A stretch of DNA of 64,000 nucleotides from CAVQCA01 sp963710815 (lineage in GTDB: Bacteria > Pseudomonadota > Gammaproteobacteria > UBA9214): NCBI GenBank assembly GCA_963710815.1, contig CAVQCA010000062.1, positions 78,730-142,729 on the forward strand, read 5' to 3'. The notes under the pieces are model-generated. The model made no database searches. It was not told the DNA's origin and was given only the letters and a program-made list of their open reading frames with translations. Each line of letters opens with the position of its first letter. Within the stretch, counting starts at the first letter, position 1. Below are positions 1 to 9,006 of this stretch, piece after piece. The position numbers and the translations under genes are program-made.

Positions 1-1843
1 CGCCGTTCATCGCCGCCTTTTGTCCGGAGGTTCCGCTGGCCTCCAGGGGATACTCGGGATTGTTGAGCCATACATCCACACCCGCGAGCAGTTTGCGCGC
101 CATCGCGATGTCATAGCCCTCCAGCAGGATGATCCTGCCGATGAAGTCGGGATCAAGCGAGAACTCGTGTATCCTGCGAATCAGTTCCTGGCCAGGCACA
201 TCATGCGGATGCGCCTTGCCGGCAAACAGCAGCAGCACCGGCTGATCGGGGTTGTTGAGCAGACGCTTCAGTCGGGCAGGGTCGGAAAACAGCAGGGTGG
301 CGCGCTTGTAGGTGGCAAAGCGCCGGGCGAATCCGATCGTCAGGATGTCGGACTCGCCCGGCACGAGATAGCGGATCAGGCGTTCCATCAACGCTTCGCT
401 GCAGCCATTGCGCCTGAACTGCCGCAGGGCGCGTTGCAGTATATTCTCGTGCAGGTCGGTCTTCAGCGACTGACGCAGGCTCCAGTAGCTGTGGTCGGGT
501 ATCTCGTCAACCCGATCCCAATACTCGTTGTTGAGCAGTTCATCACGCCAGGCGCGTCCGAAGCGCATGTCGTAGAGGTTCGACCATTCGTTCGCAAGGA
601 ACGTCGGAAGATGGATGCCGTTGGTGATATAGCCGATGGGATTCTCTTCATGCGGTACCTGCGGCCAGATGTAACCCTCCATCTCCGAGGCGACTCCGCC
701 ATGAATGCGGCTTACCCCGTTATGGTATCTGGAACCACGCAGCGCGAAGGCGGTCTGGTTGAAATTGCCCGGATTACCCGGGGTGGCGCCGAGTTCCAGC
801 AGGCGCTGCATGTCTATCCCCAGTTCCTGTATGTAATCCCTGAAGTAATGGTTTACCAGGTCGTGATCGAAGATATCGTGGCCGGCGGCGACGGGCGTGT
901 GGGTGGTAAATACCGTGCCGGCCGCAACAAGTTCGATGGCGGTGGAGAAGTCATGACCCTGTTGCACGCATTCGCGGCAACGCTCGAGTATCTGAAAGGC
1001 GGAATGACCCTCGTTGATGTGCCAGACCGTCGGTTGTATACCGATCGCGCGCAACGCCCGTACGCCGCCGATACCCAGAATGATTTCCTGCTGGATGCGC
1101 GTGTTCTTGTCACCGCCGTAGAGCTGGTAGGTGATGATGCGGTCATGCTCGTGGTTCTCTTCCAGGTCGCTGTCGAGCAGGTACAGGGTGATATGACCGG
1201 CTTTTGCCTGCCAGACATTCAAGTGTACCTTGCGACCGTTCAGGTGGACGAAGACTCGCAGGGGTTTGCCGGCCCCATCCCGAACCTGGGTAAGGGGGAG
1301 GGCGTTGAAATCGGTTGGATGATAGTGGGCCAGCTGGTTGCCGTGCGCGTCGATGGTCTGGGTGAAATAGCCCTGCCGGTAGAGTATGCCGACCGCGACA
1401 AACGGTATGCCCAGGTCGCTGGCGGCCTTGCAGTGATCTCCCGCCAGGATGCCGAGACCGCCGGAGTAGATGGGCAGACTTTCGTGAAAGCCGAATTCGG
1501 CGCAGAAGTAGGCAATCAGGTCCTCCGCAGGGTCGAGGTAACCCTGGATGAGCGGATGGGTTCCCTGTCCCAGGTAACTGTCGTAGGAAGACAGGATACG
1601 GTTGAAATCCTCCATGAACACCCGGTCCTCGGCGGCTTCTTCCATGCGTTGCTGCGAGACCCGTCGCAGGAAGGTCTTGGGATTGTGCCCGCAGGAGCCC
1701 CACAGGTCCTGATCGAGACGCGTGAACAGTCTGCGCACCTGCCGGTCCCAGCTGTACAGCAGGTCATTGGCAAGCTCTTCCAGGCGTTCCAGCCGTGGCG
1801 GGATATGGGGCTGAACTTCCAGCGTGAAGCGTGTACCAGACAT
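1..1843 (-). CDS. glgP: alpha-glucan (glycogen) phosphorylase, 3' end cut by window
   Basis: Phosphorolysis of alpha-1,4-glucans to glucose-1-phosphate in the cytoplasm. Reading the minus strand from the ATG at 1843 gives an open frame of 614 codons to the window edge. The N-terminus (RLEELANDLLYSWD) is the DUF3417 segment of the bacterial/archaeal GlgP type, followed by FCAEFGFHESLPIYSGGLG. Near the window edge the frame reads EASGTSGQKAAMNG, the family motif whose Lys carries PLP, so about 230 residues of the usual ~850 are missing only because the window ends. A long open frame on the opposite strand (20-1849) is a shadow of this gene. The upstream region is AT-rich with a short tandem repeat. 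Confidence 0.93.
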   Translation of the reverse strand, partial: MSGTRFTLEVQPHIPPRLERLEELANDLLYSWDRQVRRLFTRLDQDLWGSCGHNPKTFLRRVSQQRMEEAAEDRVFMEDFNRILSSYDSYLGQGTHPLIQGYLDPAEDLIAYFCAEFGFHESLPIYSGGLGILAGDHCKAASDLGIPFVAVGILYRQGYFTQTIDAHGNQLAHYHPTDFNALPLTQVRDGAGKPLRVFVHLNGRKVHLNVWQAKAGHITLYLLDSDLEENHEHDRIITYQLYGGDKNTRIQQEIILGIGGVRALRAIGIQPTVWHINEGHSAFQILERCRECVQQGHDFSTAIELVAAGTVFTTHTPVAAGHDIFDHDLVNHYFRDYIQELGIDMQRLLELGATPGNPGNFNQTAFALRGSRYHNGVSRIHGGVASEMEGYIWPQVPHEENPIGYITNGIHLPTFLANEWSNLYDMRFGRAWRDELLNNEYWDRVDEIPDHSYWSLRQSLKTDLHENILQRALRQFRRNGCSEALMERLIRYLVPGESDILTIGFARRFATYKRATLLFSDPARLKRLLNNPDQPVLLLFAGKAHPHDVPGQELIRRIHEFSLDPDFIGRIILLEGYDIAMARKLLAGVDVWLNNPEYPLEASGTSGQKAAMNG

Positions 1844-1934
1844 GGGTGATCCTTGCTAGTCGATCATGCCGGCGGGGCTGTAAGGCATACCTGGAATCAG
1901 GGCCGGAGGCATGAGGGTATCCGACATGATTGGC

Positions 1935-1963
1935 TATAGAGTGCTTATAGAGTGCTTATAAAG
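1935..1963. repeat. 11-bp tandem repeat in the glgP upstream region
   Basis: TATAGAGTGCT occurs twice head to tail and is followed by TATAAAG, so two and a half units lie about 90 bp upstream of the glgP start codon in the only AT-rich stretch nearby. It may be part of the glgP promoter; no clear -35/-10 pair was picked. Confidence 0.5.
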
Positions 1964-1989
1964 AAAATTATTTTCGCCATAACGGATTA

Positions 1990-2076
1990 TGGTGCCGGGA
2001 GCGAGAATCGAACTCGCACGAGGTTGCCCCCACCAGATTTTGAGTCTGGCGCGTCTACCAGTTCCGCCATCCCGGC
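1990..2076 (-). tRNA. tRNA-Leu(CAA)
   Basis: On the minus strand the acceptor stem GCCGGGA pairs with TCCCGGC, followed by A and an encoded CCA. The anticodon arm CCAGA-CTCAAAA-TCTGG gives anticodon CAA. The long variable arm (TGGGGGCAACCTCG) is the class II form expected of tRNA-Leu. It stands alone between divergent glgP and queA. Confidence 0.96.
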
Positions 2077-2150
2077 ACGAGGACGCTAGTATAAGCAATC
2101 CCCGCGAACCGGCAAGCTGTCTGTTTCACCCTGTGGTAACATCCCGCGCC

Positions 2151-3186
2151 ATGCAGCGCAGCGATTTTTACTATGAACTGCCCGGGGAATTGATCGCCTT
2201 GCGCCCCTGCCCGACCCGCAGCGCCAGTCGCCTGCTGTGTCTCGACCCCGGCGCCTCGTCCCTGCGTGACGCGCAGTTTACCCAACTGCCCGAACTGCTC
2301 GCCCCGGGAGATCTGCTGGTGTTCAATGATACACGGGTGATACCGGCGAGACTGTACGGCAGTAAACAGACCGGTGGCAGGGTGGAGATGCTGGTGGAGC
2401 GCATTACCGGTCCATACAGCGCCCTGGCGCATCTGCGTGCCGGCAAGACGCTCCGCACCCACGCCATCATCTCGCTTGCGGGAGGCGCCAGCGCGCAGAT
2501 CGTCGGTCGGGACGAAGACCTGTACGCACTGGAATTCTCCGGCATCTCCAGCGTGATGGATCTGCTGGAGAGGTTCGGACACATGCCATTGCCGCCCTAT
2601 ATCAAGAGGGCCGATGAACCGGTGGACAGGGAGCGTTACCAAACCATTTACGCGCGCGTTCCGGGTGCGGTGGCCGCACCGACGGCCGGTCTGCATTTTG
2701 ACGATGACATCTTGCGGCGTCTGGATGCCCGCGGGATCGATCACGTCTGTGTGACACTGCATGTCGGCGCCGGCACCTTCCAGCCGGTCCGCGTCGACGA
2801 TATCAGCGAGCACGTCATGCACCATGAATACTGCGTGGTCGATGCGGCCACCTGCGGGAAAATTGCCGATACCCGCCGGCAGGGGCGCACGGGTCGTGGC
2901 GGTGGGGACAACCAGCGTACGCGCCCTCGAAACGGCATCGCGGGATGGGGCGATCTCGCCTTTTTGCGGCTACACCAACCTCTTCATCACGCCGGGCTAT
3001 GAGTTCAGGAGCGTGGACGCATTGCTGACGAACTTTCACCTGCCGGAGTCGAGCCTGCTGATGCTCGTCAGTGCCTTTGCCGGTCACGAGTTCGTGATGC
3101 GGGCCTACCGGCATGCGGTCGAGGCGGGGTACCGGTTCTTCAGTTATGGCGACGCGATGTACATCAGTGGACGGGATGTCGCGTGA
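2151..3186 (+). pseudogene. queA: S-adenosylmethionine:tRNA ribosyltransferase-isomerase, one-base frameshift
   Basis: QueA transfers and isomerises the ribosyl group of SAM onto 7-aminomethyl-deazaguanine in tRNA, giving epoxyqueuosine. The first frame (ATG 2151) runs MQRSDFYYELPGELIALRP through KIADT. The conserved C-terminal part (RVVAVGTTSVRALE, then TNFHLPESSLLMLVSAFAG) is in the next frame and ends at TGA 3186. Total length is 345 codons plus one base, so a single extra base near 2872-2880 (a CCC run there) explains it; removing it restores a full-length ~344-residue protein. tgt follows directly, 16 nt after the stop. Either a real null allele or a sequencing insertion. Confidence 0.9.
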
Positions 3187-3202
3187 CCCTCCGGCCCGTC
3201 TG

Positions 3203-4318
3203 ATGAAATTTGTACTCGGGAGCACGGACGGACAGGCGCGCCGCGGTCGGCTGATATTCGATCGCGGCGTCGTCGATACCCCGGCGTTCATGCCGGTCGG
3301 TACCTATGGTGCGGTCAAGGCGATGACGCCGGAGGAGGTGCATGCGAGCGGCGCGCGGATCATCCTCGGCAATACCTTTCACCTCATGCTGCGCCCGGGT
3401 ACCGGGGTCATCAGCGGGCTGGGTACGCTGCATGATTTCATGCACTGGCATGGCCCGATACTGACGGACTCGGGGGGGTTCCAGGTCTACAGTCTGGGCG
3501 CTCTGCGCCGGGTCACGGAACAGGGCGTGACCTTCCGTTCCCCGGTGAACGGCGACAGCGTGTATCTGGGTCCGGAGGAGTCCATGCAGGTACAACGCGC
3601 GCTTGGCGCCGATATCGTCATGGTGTTCGATGAGTGTACGCCCTGGCCCGCCACCGAACAGGAATCCCGCGCCTCCATGGAACTCTCGCTGCGCTGGGCG
3701 CGGCGTAGCCGCAATGCCCACGGAGATAATCCGGCCGCCCTGTTCGGCATCGTCCAGGGGGGGATGTACGGGGGATTGCGCAGGGATTCCCTGGCGGGCC
3801 TCATGGAGATCGGTTTCGATGGCTACGCCATCGGCGGCCTGTCCGTGGGCGAGCCGGTGCGGGAGCGCAATGCCGTGCTGGCGGGCATCATGCCGTATAT
3901 GCCGGTAACCGCGCCGCGTTACCTGATGGGGGTGGGCAAGCCGGAGGACATACTCGCGGCCGTCAGGCTCGGGGTCGATATGTTCGACTGTGTCCTGCCC
4001 ACGCGCAACGCCCGCAATGGCCACCTGTTCGTGCGCTCGGGGGTTATCCGTATCCGCAACAGCCGCTACCGCACCGACAGCCGGCCGCTGGATGAGGATT
4101 GCCGCTGCTATACCTGCCGGCATTATAGCCGGGCCTATCTGCACCATCTGGACCGGTGCGGCGAGATCCTTGGCGCCCGCCTGAATACGCTGCACAATCT
4201 GACCTATTATCAGGACCTCATGGCCGGTATACGCGGCGCCATCGAGAAACAGGCCCTGGATGCTTTTGTCAGGCATTTTTACGCGGAACGGGGCGAAACG
4301 CCACCACCTGTGCCATAA
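3203..4318 (+). CDS. tgt: queuine/preQ1 tRNA-guanine transglycosylase
   Basis: Exchanges guanine-34 for preQ1 in tRNA-Asp, -Asn, -His and -Tyr, the step before QueA. 371 residues, close to the usual 375. TDSGGFQVYSL around residue 88 carries the catalytic Asp; GVDMFDCVLPTRNARNG carries the second active-site Asp; CRCYTCRHYSRAYLHHL near the C-terminus is the Cys3-His zinc site. The ATG at 3203 (MKFVLGSTDGQARRG) was chosen over an upstream in-frame ATG at 3113, which would overlap the end of queA. First step of a queA-tgt-yajC-secDF order common in gammaproteobacteria. Confidence 0.97.
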   Translation: MKFVLGSTDGQARRGRLIFDRGVVDTPAFMPVGTYGAVKAMTPEEVHASGARIILGNTFHLMLRPGTGVISGLGTLHDFMHWHGPILTDSGGFQVYSLGALRRVTEQGVTFRSPVNGDSVYLGPEESMQVQRALGADIVMVFDECTPWPATEQESRASMELSLRWARRSRNAHGDNPAALFGIVQGGMYGGLRRDSLAGLMEIGFDGYAIGGLSVGEPVRERNAVLAGIMPYMPVTAPRYLMGVGKPEDILAAVRLGVDMFDCVLPTRNARNGHLFVRSGVIRIRNSRYRTDSRPLDEDCRCYTCRHYSRAYLHHLDRCGEILGARLNTLHNLTYYQDLMAGIRGAIEKQALDAFVRHFYAERGETPPPVP

Positions 4319-4411
4319 TACCGCGCCGTTGGCCGTGGGTCGGCAGTCATCGCCCGGCCTGTCATGTTCGGTGTTCGAATCAATTTCAATTACGGGAGCA
4401 ACGTTACTGTC

Positions 4412-4744
4412 ATGAGTTTTTTTATTTCTGATGCCTGGGCACAGGCTGCCCCCACGCAGGGACAGGCCGATCCACTGGTCAGCTTTTTGCCGCTGATCTT
4501 CATTTTCGTGGTGTTTTATTTTCTGTTGATCCGCCCACAAAGCAAAAAAGCCAAGGAACACAAGCAGATGATCGAGGCGATCGCCAAGGGAGATGAAGTG
4601 GTGACCAACGGAGGGCTCCTCGGCCGGATTAGCGCCGTAAGTGACAGTTTTGTGGAACTGGAGATTGGTGATGGCATGAAGGTCAAGGTGCAGCGACAGG
4701 CTATTGCCACCCTGATGCCCAAGGGAACCATCAAGGAATCGTAG
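4412..4744 (+). CDS. yajC: Sec translocon accessory subunit YajC
   Basis: Small inner-membrane partner of SecDF. 110 residues from the ATG at 4412 (MSFFISDAWAQ). One hydrophobic helix at about residues 27-47 (SFLPLIFIFVVFYFLLIRP) is followed by the family hallmark RPQSKKAKEHKQM and the cytoplasmic YajC domain with GDEVVTNGGLLGRI. An in-frame ATG at 4364 would add 16 residues but lies in sequence without family resemblance. It precedes secD by 125 nt, a gap that holds a decayed repeat. Confidence 0.95.
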   Translation: MSFFISDAWAQAAPTQGQADPLVSFLPLIFIFVVFYFLLIRPQSKKAKEHKQMIEAIAKGDEVVTNGGLLGRISAVSDSFVELEIGDGMKVKVQRQAIATLMPKGTIKES

Positions 4745-4748
4745 TATC

Positions 4749-4836
4749 CAGGTATCTGTCGGACTTGGGGATGATCTGCCCGGCAACCGCTCCCCACGCT
4801 GCCTGTATCCCGCATGCTCGCCGCGATCAACCCGGG
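4749..4836. repeat. decayed copy of a MITE-like inverted-repeat element
   Basis: The left side reads CTGTCGGACTTGGG then ATGATCT. The right side reads CATGCTCGCCGCGATCA. These match the left arm and right subterminal part of the intact element at 63058-63227 (CCTGTCGGACTTGGG, ATTGATCT; CATGCTCGCTACGATCA). The copy is about half length, its centre is largely missing and its right terminal repeat is lost. It lies between yajC and secD, inside what is probably one transcript. Confidence 0.65.
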
Positions 4837-4869
4837 CCGTCAAATGCCTCGTAACCAGGAATTCATGAC

Positions 4870-6729
4870 ATGATGAATCAGTACCCCCTCTGGAAGAACC
4901 TGCTGATCGTCGCCGTTCTTCTCGTCAGCACTCTTTACGCACTGCCCAACGTCTACGGCGAGGATCCCGCGCTGCAGATAACCAATGCGCGGGCAGGCAA
5001 GCTGGCGGTGGATGTCCCGGAGAGGGTGGCAACCGCGCTGAAAAAGGCCGGCATCGCCTACAAGAGCATGAAAACCGGCGACCAGGAGGTTCTGGTTCGG
5101 TTCAACTCCACCGAGACGCAGCTGAAGGCGGTGGATTTCATCAAGGGCGATCTGGGCGGCGACTTCGTGGTGGCGCTGAACCTGGCGCCGGCCACGCCAC
5201 ACTGGTTGCAATCACTGAATGCCTTGCCCATGTATCTCGGTCTGGACCTGCGTGGTGGCGTGTATTTCCTGCTGGAAGTGGATATGGATGCCGCGGTCAG
5301 CCAGGCAATCGACCGCTATGCCGGAGACCTGCGTACCTTGTTGCGCGAGAAGAAAATTCACTATGGCCAGATCCGCCCGGAAAACGGCGGCGTGCGCCTT
5401 CTGTTGCGCAGCGCCGCCGACCGGGAACACGTGGATTCATTGATCCGCGATGAATACCCGGATCTGGTGCGTCAGGAACTGCCGGTGGAGAACGGCAATT
5501 ATGGCGTGGTCGTCAAGCCAAGCCAGCGTGAAATCAAGGAGATCCGTTCGTTTGCCCTGCAGCAGAATATCCTCACGCTGCGCAATCGCGTGAATGAACT
5601 GGGTGTGGCCGAACCCGTTATCCAGCAGCAGGGTTCCTCACGGATCGTGGTCCAGCTGCCCGGTGTGCAGGATACCGCGCGGGCCAAACGTATTCTGGGC
5701 GCCACGGCGACGCTCGAGTATCGCGCGGTTGATACCGGGCACGACCTGCAACAGGCGCTGGCAGGGAAGGTACCGGCGGGCTCGAAGATCTACCATGAAC
5801 GCGATGGAAAACCCGTCCTGCTGAAAAAACAGGTAATCGTGACCGGCGACCAGATCGTCAACGCCAGTTCGGGTTTTGACTCGCAAACCGGCACCCCGAA
5901 TGTCACGGTAACGCTCGATGCCAAGGGCGCGCGCAAGATGCTCGCCTTTACCAAGGAGAGTGTCGGCAAGCCCATGGCGGTCGTATTCATCGAGAACAAG
6001 TCGCAAATAAAGATGGTCGACGGGAAACCGGTCAGCACTACCAGGAAGGTGGAGGAAGTGGTCAGCGTCGCGACGATCCGTGATGTCTTCAGCAAGCGCT
6101 TCCAGACCACCGGCCTTGACAGTCCGCAGGAGGCCCACGAACTGGCGCTGATCCTGCGCTCCGGCGCCCTGGCGGCGCCGATCAGGATTGTCGAGGAGCG
6201 CACCATTGGACCGAGCCTGGGCAAGAAGAATATCGAACAGGGATTTCTCTCCACCATCATCGGGTTTGTTGCCGTGCTGGTCTTCACGGCGATGTATTAC
6301 CGGGTATTCGGTCTGATCGCCGATCTCGCCCTGGCTTTCAACCTGGTGCTGATCGTGGCCATACTCTCGCTGTTGCAGGCGACGCTGACGCTGCCGGGCA
6401 TTGCGGGTATCGTGCTGACCATCGGCATGGCGGTCGATGCCAATGTCCTGATCTATGAACGCATCCGGGAAGAGTTGCGCAACGGCAACAGTCCCCAGGC
6501 GAGCATCCAGGCCGGCTTCGAGAAGGCGTTTGGAACCATCGCGGATGCCAACATCACGACCCTCATCGCGGCAGTGGTGCTGCTGGCCTACGGTACCGGC
6601 CCGATCAAGGGATTTGCCGTGACACTTTCCATCGGCATTCTGACCTCCATGTTCACCGCCGTCATGTGTACCCGGGCCGTCGTGAATCTGGTCTATGGGC
6701 ACCGGCGTTCCGCCAGGTTGTCCATCTGA
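4870..6729 (+). CDS. secD: protein translocase subunit SecD
   Basis: RND-family partner of SecYEG that uses the proton gradient to finish protein export. 619 residues (usual ~615). N-terminal helix NLLIVAVLLVSTLYALPNVYG, a large periplasmic domain containing LGLDLRGGVYFLLEV (the SecD D-loop motif), and five C-terminal helices containing GMAVDANVLIYERIREEL. ATG codons at 4870 and 4873 are both possible starts. secF follows 24 nt later. Confidence 0.98.
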   Translation: MMNQYPLWKNLLIVAVLLVSTLYALPNVYGEDPALQITNARAGKLAVDVPERVATALKKAGIAYKSMKTGDQEVLVRFNSTETQLKAVDFIKGDLGGDFVVALNLAPATPHWLQSLNALPMYLGLDLRGGVYFLLEVDMDAAVSQAIDRYAGDLRTLLREKKIHYGQIRPENGGVRLLLRSAADREHVDSLIRDEYPDLVRQELPVENGNYGVVVKPSQREIKEIRSFALQQNILTLRNRVNELGVAEPVIQQQGSSRIVVQLPGVQDTARAKRILGATATLEYRAVDTGHDLQQALAGKVPAGSKIYHERDGKPVLLKKQVIVTGDQIVNASSGFDSQTGTPNVTVTLDAKGARKMLAFTKESVGKPMAVVFIENKSQIKMVDGKPVSTTRKVEEVVSVATIRDVFSKRFQTTGLDSPQEAHELALILRSGALAAPIRIVEERTIGPSLGKKNIEQGFLSTIIGFVAVLVFTAMYYRVFGLIADLALAFNLVLIVAILSLLQATLTLPGIAGIVLTIGMAVDANVLIYERIREELRNGNSPQASIQAGFEKAFGTIADANITTLIAAVVLLAYGTGPIKGFAVTLSIGILTSMFTAVMCTRAVVNLVYGHRRSARLSI

Positions 6730-6753
6730 GCATCCGTTACAGGGGTTATTCCG

Positions 6754-7683
6754 ATGGAATTTTTCAAACATGATCTGAACGTCGATTTCATAGGCAAGTG
6801 GCGCTATGCCGTGCTGATTTCCGGCCTGCTGCTGGTGGTGTCAGCCGTTTCCCTGCTGACGCGGGGGCTGAACTTCGGTATCGATTTCACCGGAGGGACG
6901 CTGATCGAGGTCGCCTACCGGCAGCCGGTCGAACTGGACAACGTCCGCTCCACCCTTGCGAAAAGCGATTATTCGCAGGCTCAGGTCCAGTATTTCGGGA
7001 CTTCGCGGGATCTGCTTATCTACATCCCTCCCAGGGAAGGTCTCGACAGTGCAAAGCTCAGCGACGCGGTTTTTACAACGCTGCATAAGGCGAATTCCGA
7101 TGTCGAATTGCGTCGCGTCGAATATGTCGGCCCGCAGGTCGGTGAAGAACTCGCCGTGCAGGGCGGACTTGCCATGATCTACGCCTCGATCTGCATCCTG
7201 TTCTACGTCATGATACGGTTTCACGCGCGGTTCGCGCCGGGTGCCGTCATCGCCCTGGTGCATGACGTCGTCATCACCCTCGGTGTGTTTTCGCTGTTCC
7301 AGCTTCAGTTTGACCTCACCGTACTGGCCTCCATTCTGGCCCTGATGGGGTATTCGCTGAACGATACGATCGTGGTGTTTGACCGCATCCGGGAGAATTT
7401 CCGCCGGATGCGCAAGGGCACCCCCGTGGAGATCATGAATGCCTCGGTGAACCAGACGCTGTCACGCACCGTGATGACCTCATCGCTCACGCTCCTGGTG
7501 GTGGTTGCGTTGTTCGTCTTTGGCGGGGAGGTCATTCACAACTTTTCGCTGGCGCTGATTCTGGGCATTGGTGTCGGCACCTATTCCTCGATCTATGTCG
7601 CCAGTCCCATATCACTTGCCCTGGGGGTCAGCAAATCGGACCTGGTCCCGGTAAAGAAGGAAGGGGCCGAACGCGGCAGGTAG
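6754..7683 (+). CDS. secF: protein translocase subunit SecF
   Basis: Second half of the SecDF proton-driven export motor, inner membrane. 309 residues. It begins MEFFKHDLNVDFIGKWR; the first helix is followed by LNFGIDFTGGTLIEV (SecF signature), and the C-terminal membrane domain contains GYSLNDTIVVFDRIRENFR. Cotranscribed with secD. It converges with suhB over a 31-nt gap that has only a weak hairpin (TCACTC/GGGTGA). Confidence 0.98.
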   Translation: MEFFKHDLNVDFIGKWRYAVLISGLLLVVSAVSLLTRGLNFGIDFTGGTLIEVAYRQPVELDNVRSTLAKSDYSQAQVQYFGTSRDLLIYIPPREGLDSAKLSDAVFTTLHKANSDVELRRVEYVGPQVGEELAVQGGLAMIYASICILFYVMIRFHARFAPGAVIALVHDVVITLGVFSLFQLQFDLTVLASILALMGYSLNDTIVVFDRIRENFRRMRKGTPVEIMNASVNQTLSRTVMTSSLTLLVVVALFVFGGEVIHNFSLALILGIGVGTYSSIYVASPISLALGVSKSDLVPVKKEGAERGR

Positions 7684-7714
7684 CATCCCCCCTGGTCACT
7701 CCTGTTTCGGGTGA

Positions 7715-8527
7715 TTATCCCGTGCCCTTGCCGCCGGCCAGTGTGCCGGTCGCATAGGGTCGTATGGCCTTGAGGATATGCGGGAAAAGCTTGGGATTGG
7801 CACTGACGATATGGCCGTGTTTAAGGTGGTCGTGGCCGCCGGTGAAATCACCCGACAGTCCGCCGGCCTCCTGTATGAGCAGTACGCCGGCTGCCATGTC
7901 CCAGGGATTCAGGCCGATTTCCCAGAACCCGTCGAGGCGGCCGCATGCGACATAGGCCAGATCGAGTGCGGCCGATCCGGCCCGGCGTATTCCCGCCGTT
8001 TGCGGGTGCAATGCCCGGAACATGCCGAGGTAGGCATCCAGATGCTGCGGTTGCCGGAAAGGGAAACCGGTGCCCAGCAAGGCACCATCGAGCGTGCGTC
8101 GCGTGGATACCCTGATGCGGCGGTCATTCAAATACGATCCGGCGCCGCGGGTCGCGGTGAACAGTTCCTGTTTGAGCGGATCATAGATCACAGCCTGTTC
8201 CAGGCGCCCCTGATACCGCAGGGCGATGGAAACCGCGAACTGCGGGAAACCGTGCAGGAAGTTCGTGGTGCCGTCCAGCGGGTCGATGATCCATTCATGC
8301 TCGTCACCCGGTGATGCACCGCTTTCTTCGGCAATGATCCCGTGACCGGGATAGGCCTTGCGCAGAATGTGGATGATTTCCTGCTCGGCCTGGCGATCGA
8401 CCTCACTGACGAAGTCATTGCGTTCCTTGGTCTGGACCGACAACTGGTCCACCCGGTTAATATTCCGGATGATGATATTGCCGGCGCTGCGGGCCGCACG
8501 GACCGCAATATTCAGCATGGGATGCAT
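7715..8527 (-). CDS. suhB: inositol-1-monophosphatase family protein SuhB
   Basis: Mg-dependent inositol monophosphatase; in enterobacteria SuhB also acts in rRNA antitermination. 270 residues from the ATG at 8527 (MHPMLNIAVRAARSAGN, nearly the family consensus). Metal-binding motifs are visible: EESG, WIIDPLDGTTNFLHG around residue 85, and WDMAAGVLLIQEAGG in the C-terminal half. An upstream in-frame start at 8560 adds a non-conserved 11 residues and was not used. Confidence 0.96.
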   Translation of the reverse strand: MHPMLNIAVRAARSAGNIIIRNINRVDQLSVQTKERNDFVSEVDRQAEQEIIHILRKAYPGHGIIAEESGASPGDEHEWIIDPLDGTTNFLHGFPQFAVSIALRYQGRLEQAVIYDPLKQELFTATRGAGSYLNDRRIRVSTRRTLDGALLGTGFPFRQPQHLDAYLGMFRALHPQTAGIRRAGSAALDLAYVACGRLDGFWEIGLNPWDMAAGVLLIQEAGGLSGDFTGGHDHLKHGHIVSANPKLFPHILKAIRPYATGTLAGGKGTG

Positions 8528-8643
8528 GGTCTGCCCCGATGGCGGCGAGCCTGTAGTCAAAAGGCCGCAAAGAATACCAGAGAAGCCATCCTCGCGGTAT
8601 GCAACGGCAGACTGTCACGGCCGGAAGCGCGTCTGCTTTCGCT

Positions 8644-9003
8644 TCAGTTCCGTTGCCTGCGGTATTGCTCGCGCAGCTGCTGGCGCTGCTCCGGGGACAT
8701 GTTCCTGTACTGCTGCTGCTTGCGTCTGACGGCGTCGCGTTGTCCGGGGGGGAGTTCGAGGTAGCGGCGGGCGCCCTGGCGCAGTTTGTTCTGCTCCGCT
8801 GGCGAATAGCGGGTCCAGTTGCGGCGATAATCCTTCAAGGCAGATTGTTCGTCAGCCGGCAGGGCATTCCATGGCATTTCCGCCCCGTGGCCCTGCTGAT
8901 CGTTGCCCTTGTCATGATTCCTGGACAGGGCCGCGGGTGGGTAAAGCACAGTGGTCATGGCTCCGGCCAGGAGTATGGCTATGGCGTGAATTCCCGGTCT
9001 CAT
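8644..9003 (-). CDS. secreted DUF3106 domain protein
   Basis: 119 residues. A signal peptide (MRPGIHAIAILLAGAMTTVL) is followed by a basic, Arg/Gln-rich helical region with WNALPADEQSALKDYRRNW and SPAEQNKLRQGARRYLELPP, the repeated L-x-P-x-Q-R pattern of DUF3106 proteins. Probably periplasmic; function unknown. It lies 3 nt after the anti-sigma gene and is likely in the same transcript, so it may be connected with the stress response controlled by that sigma factor. Confidence 0.8.
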   Translation of the reverse strand: MRPGIHAIAILLAGAMTTVLYPPAALSRNHDKGNDQQGHGAEMPWNALPADEQSALKDYRRNWTRYSPAEQNKLRQGARRYLELPPGQRDAVRRKQQQYRNMSPEQRQQLREQYRRQRN

Positions 9004-9006
9004 GGT

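Noticed and set aside
20..1849. 609-codon open frame on the plus strand
   Set aside because: It is antisense to glgP, whose minus-strand frame carries the PLP motif and other conserved blocks; the GC-rich codon bias creates long shadows.
3164..4843. 559-codon open frame on the minus strand
   Set aside because: It covers tgt and yajC in antisense, is rich in His/Arg/Gln and matches no family.
7684..7714. Terminator between secF and suhB
   Set aside because: Only a six-pair hairpin with a wobble and no T-run on either strand.
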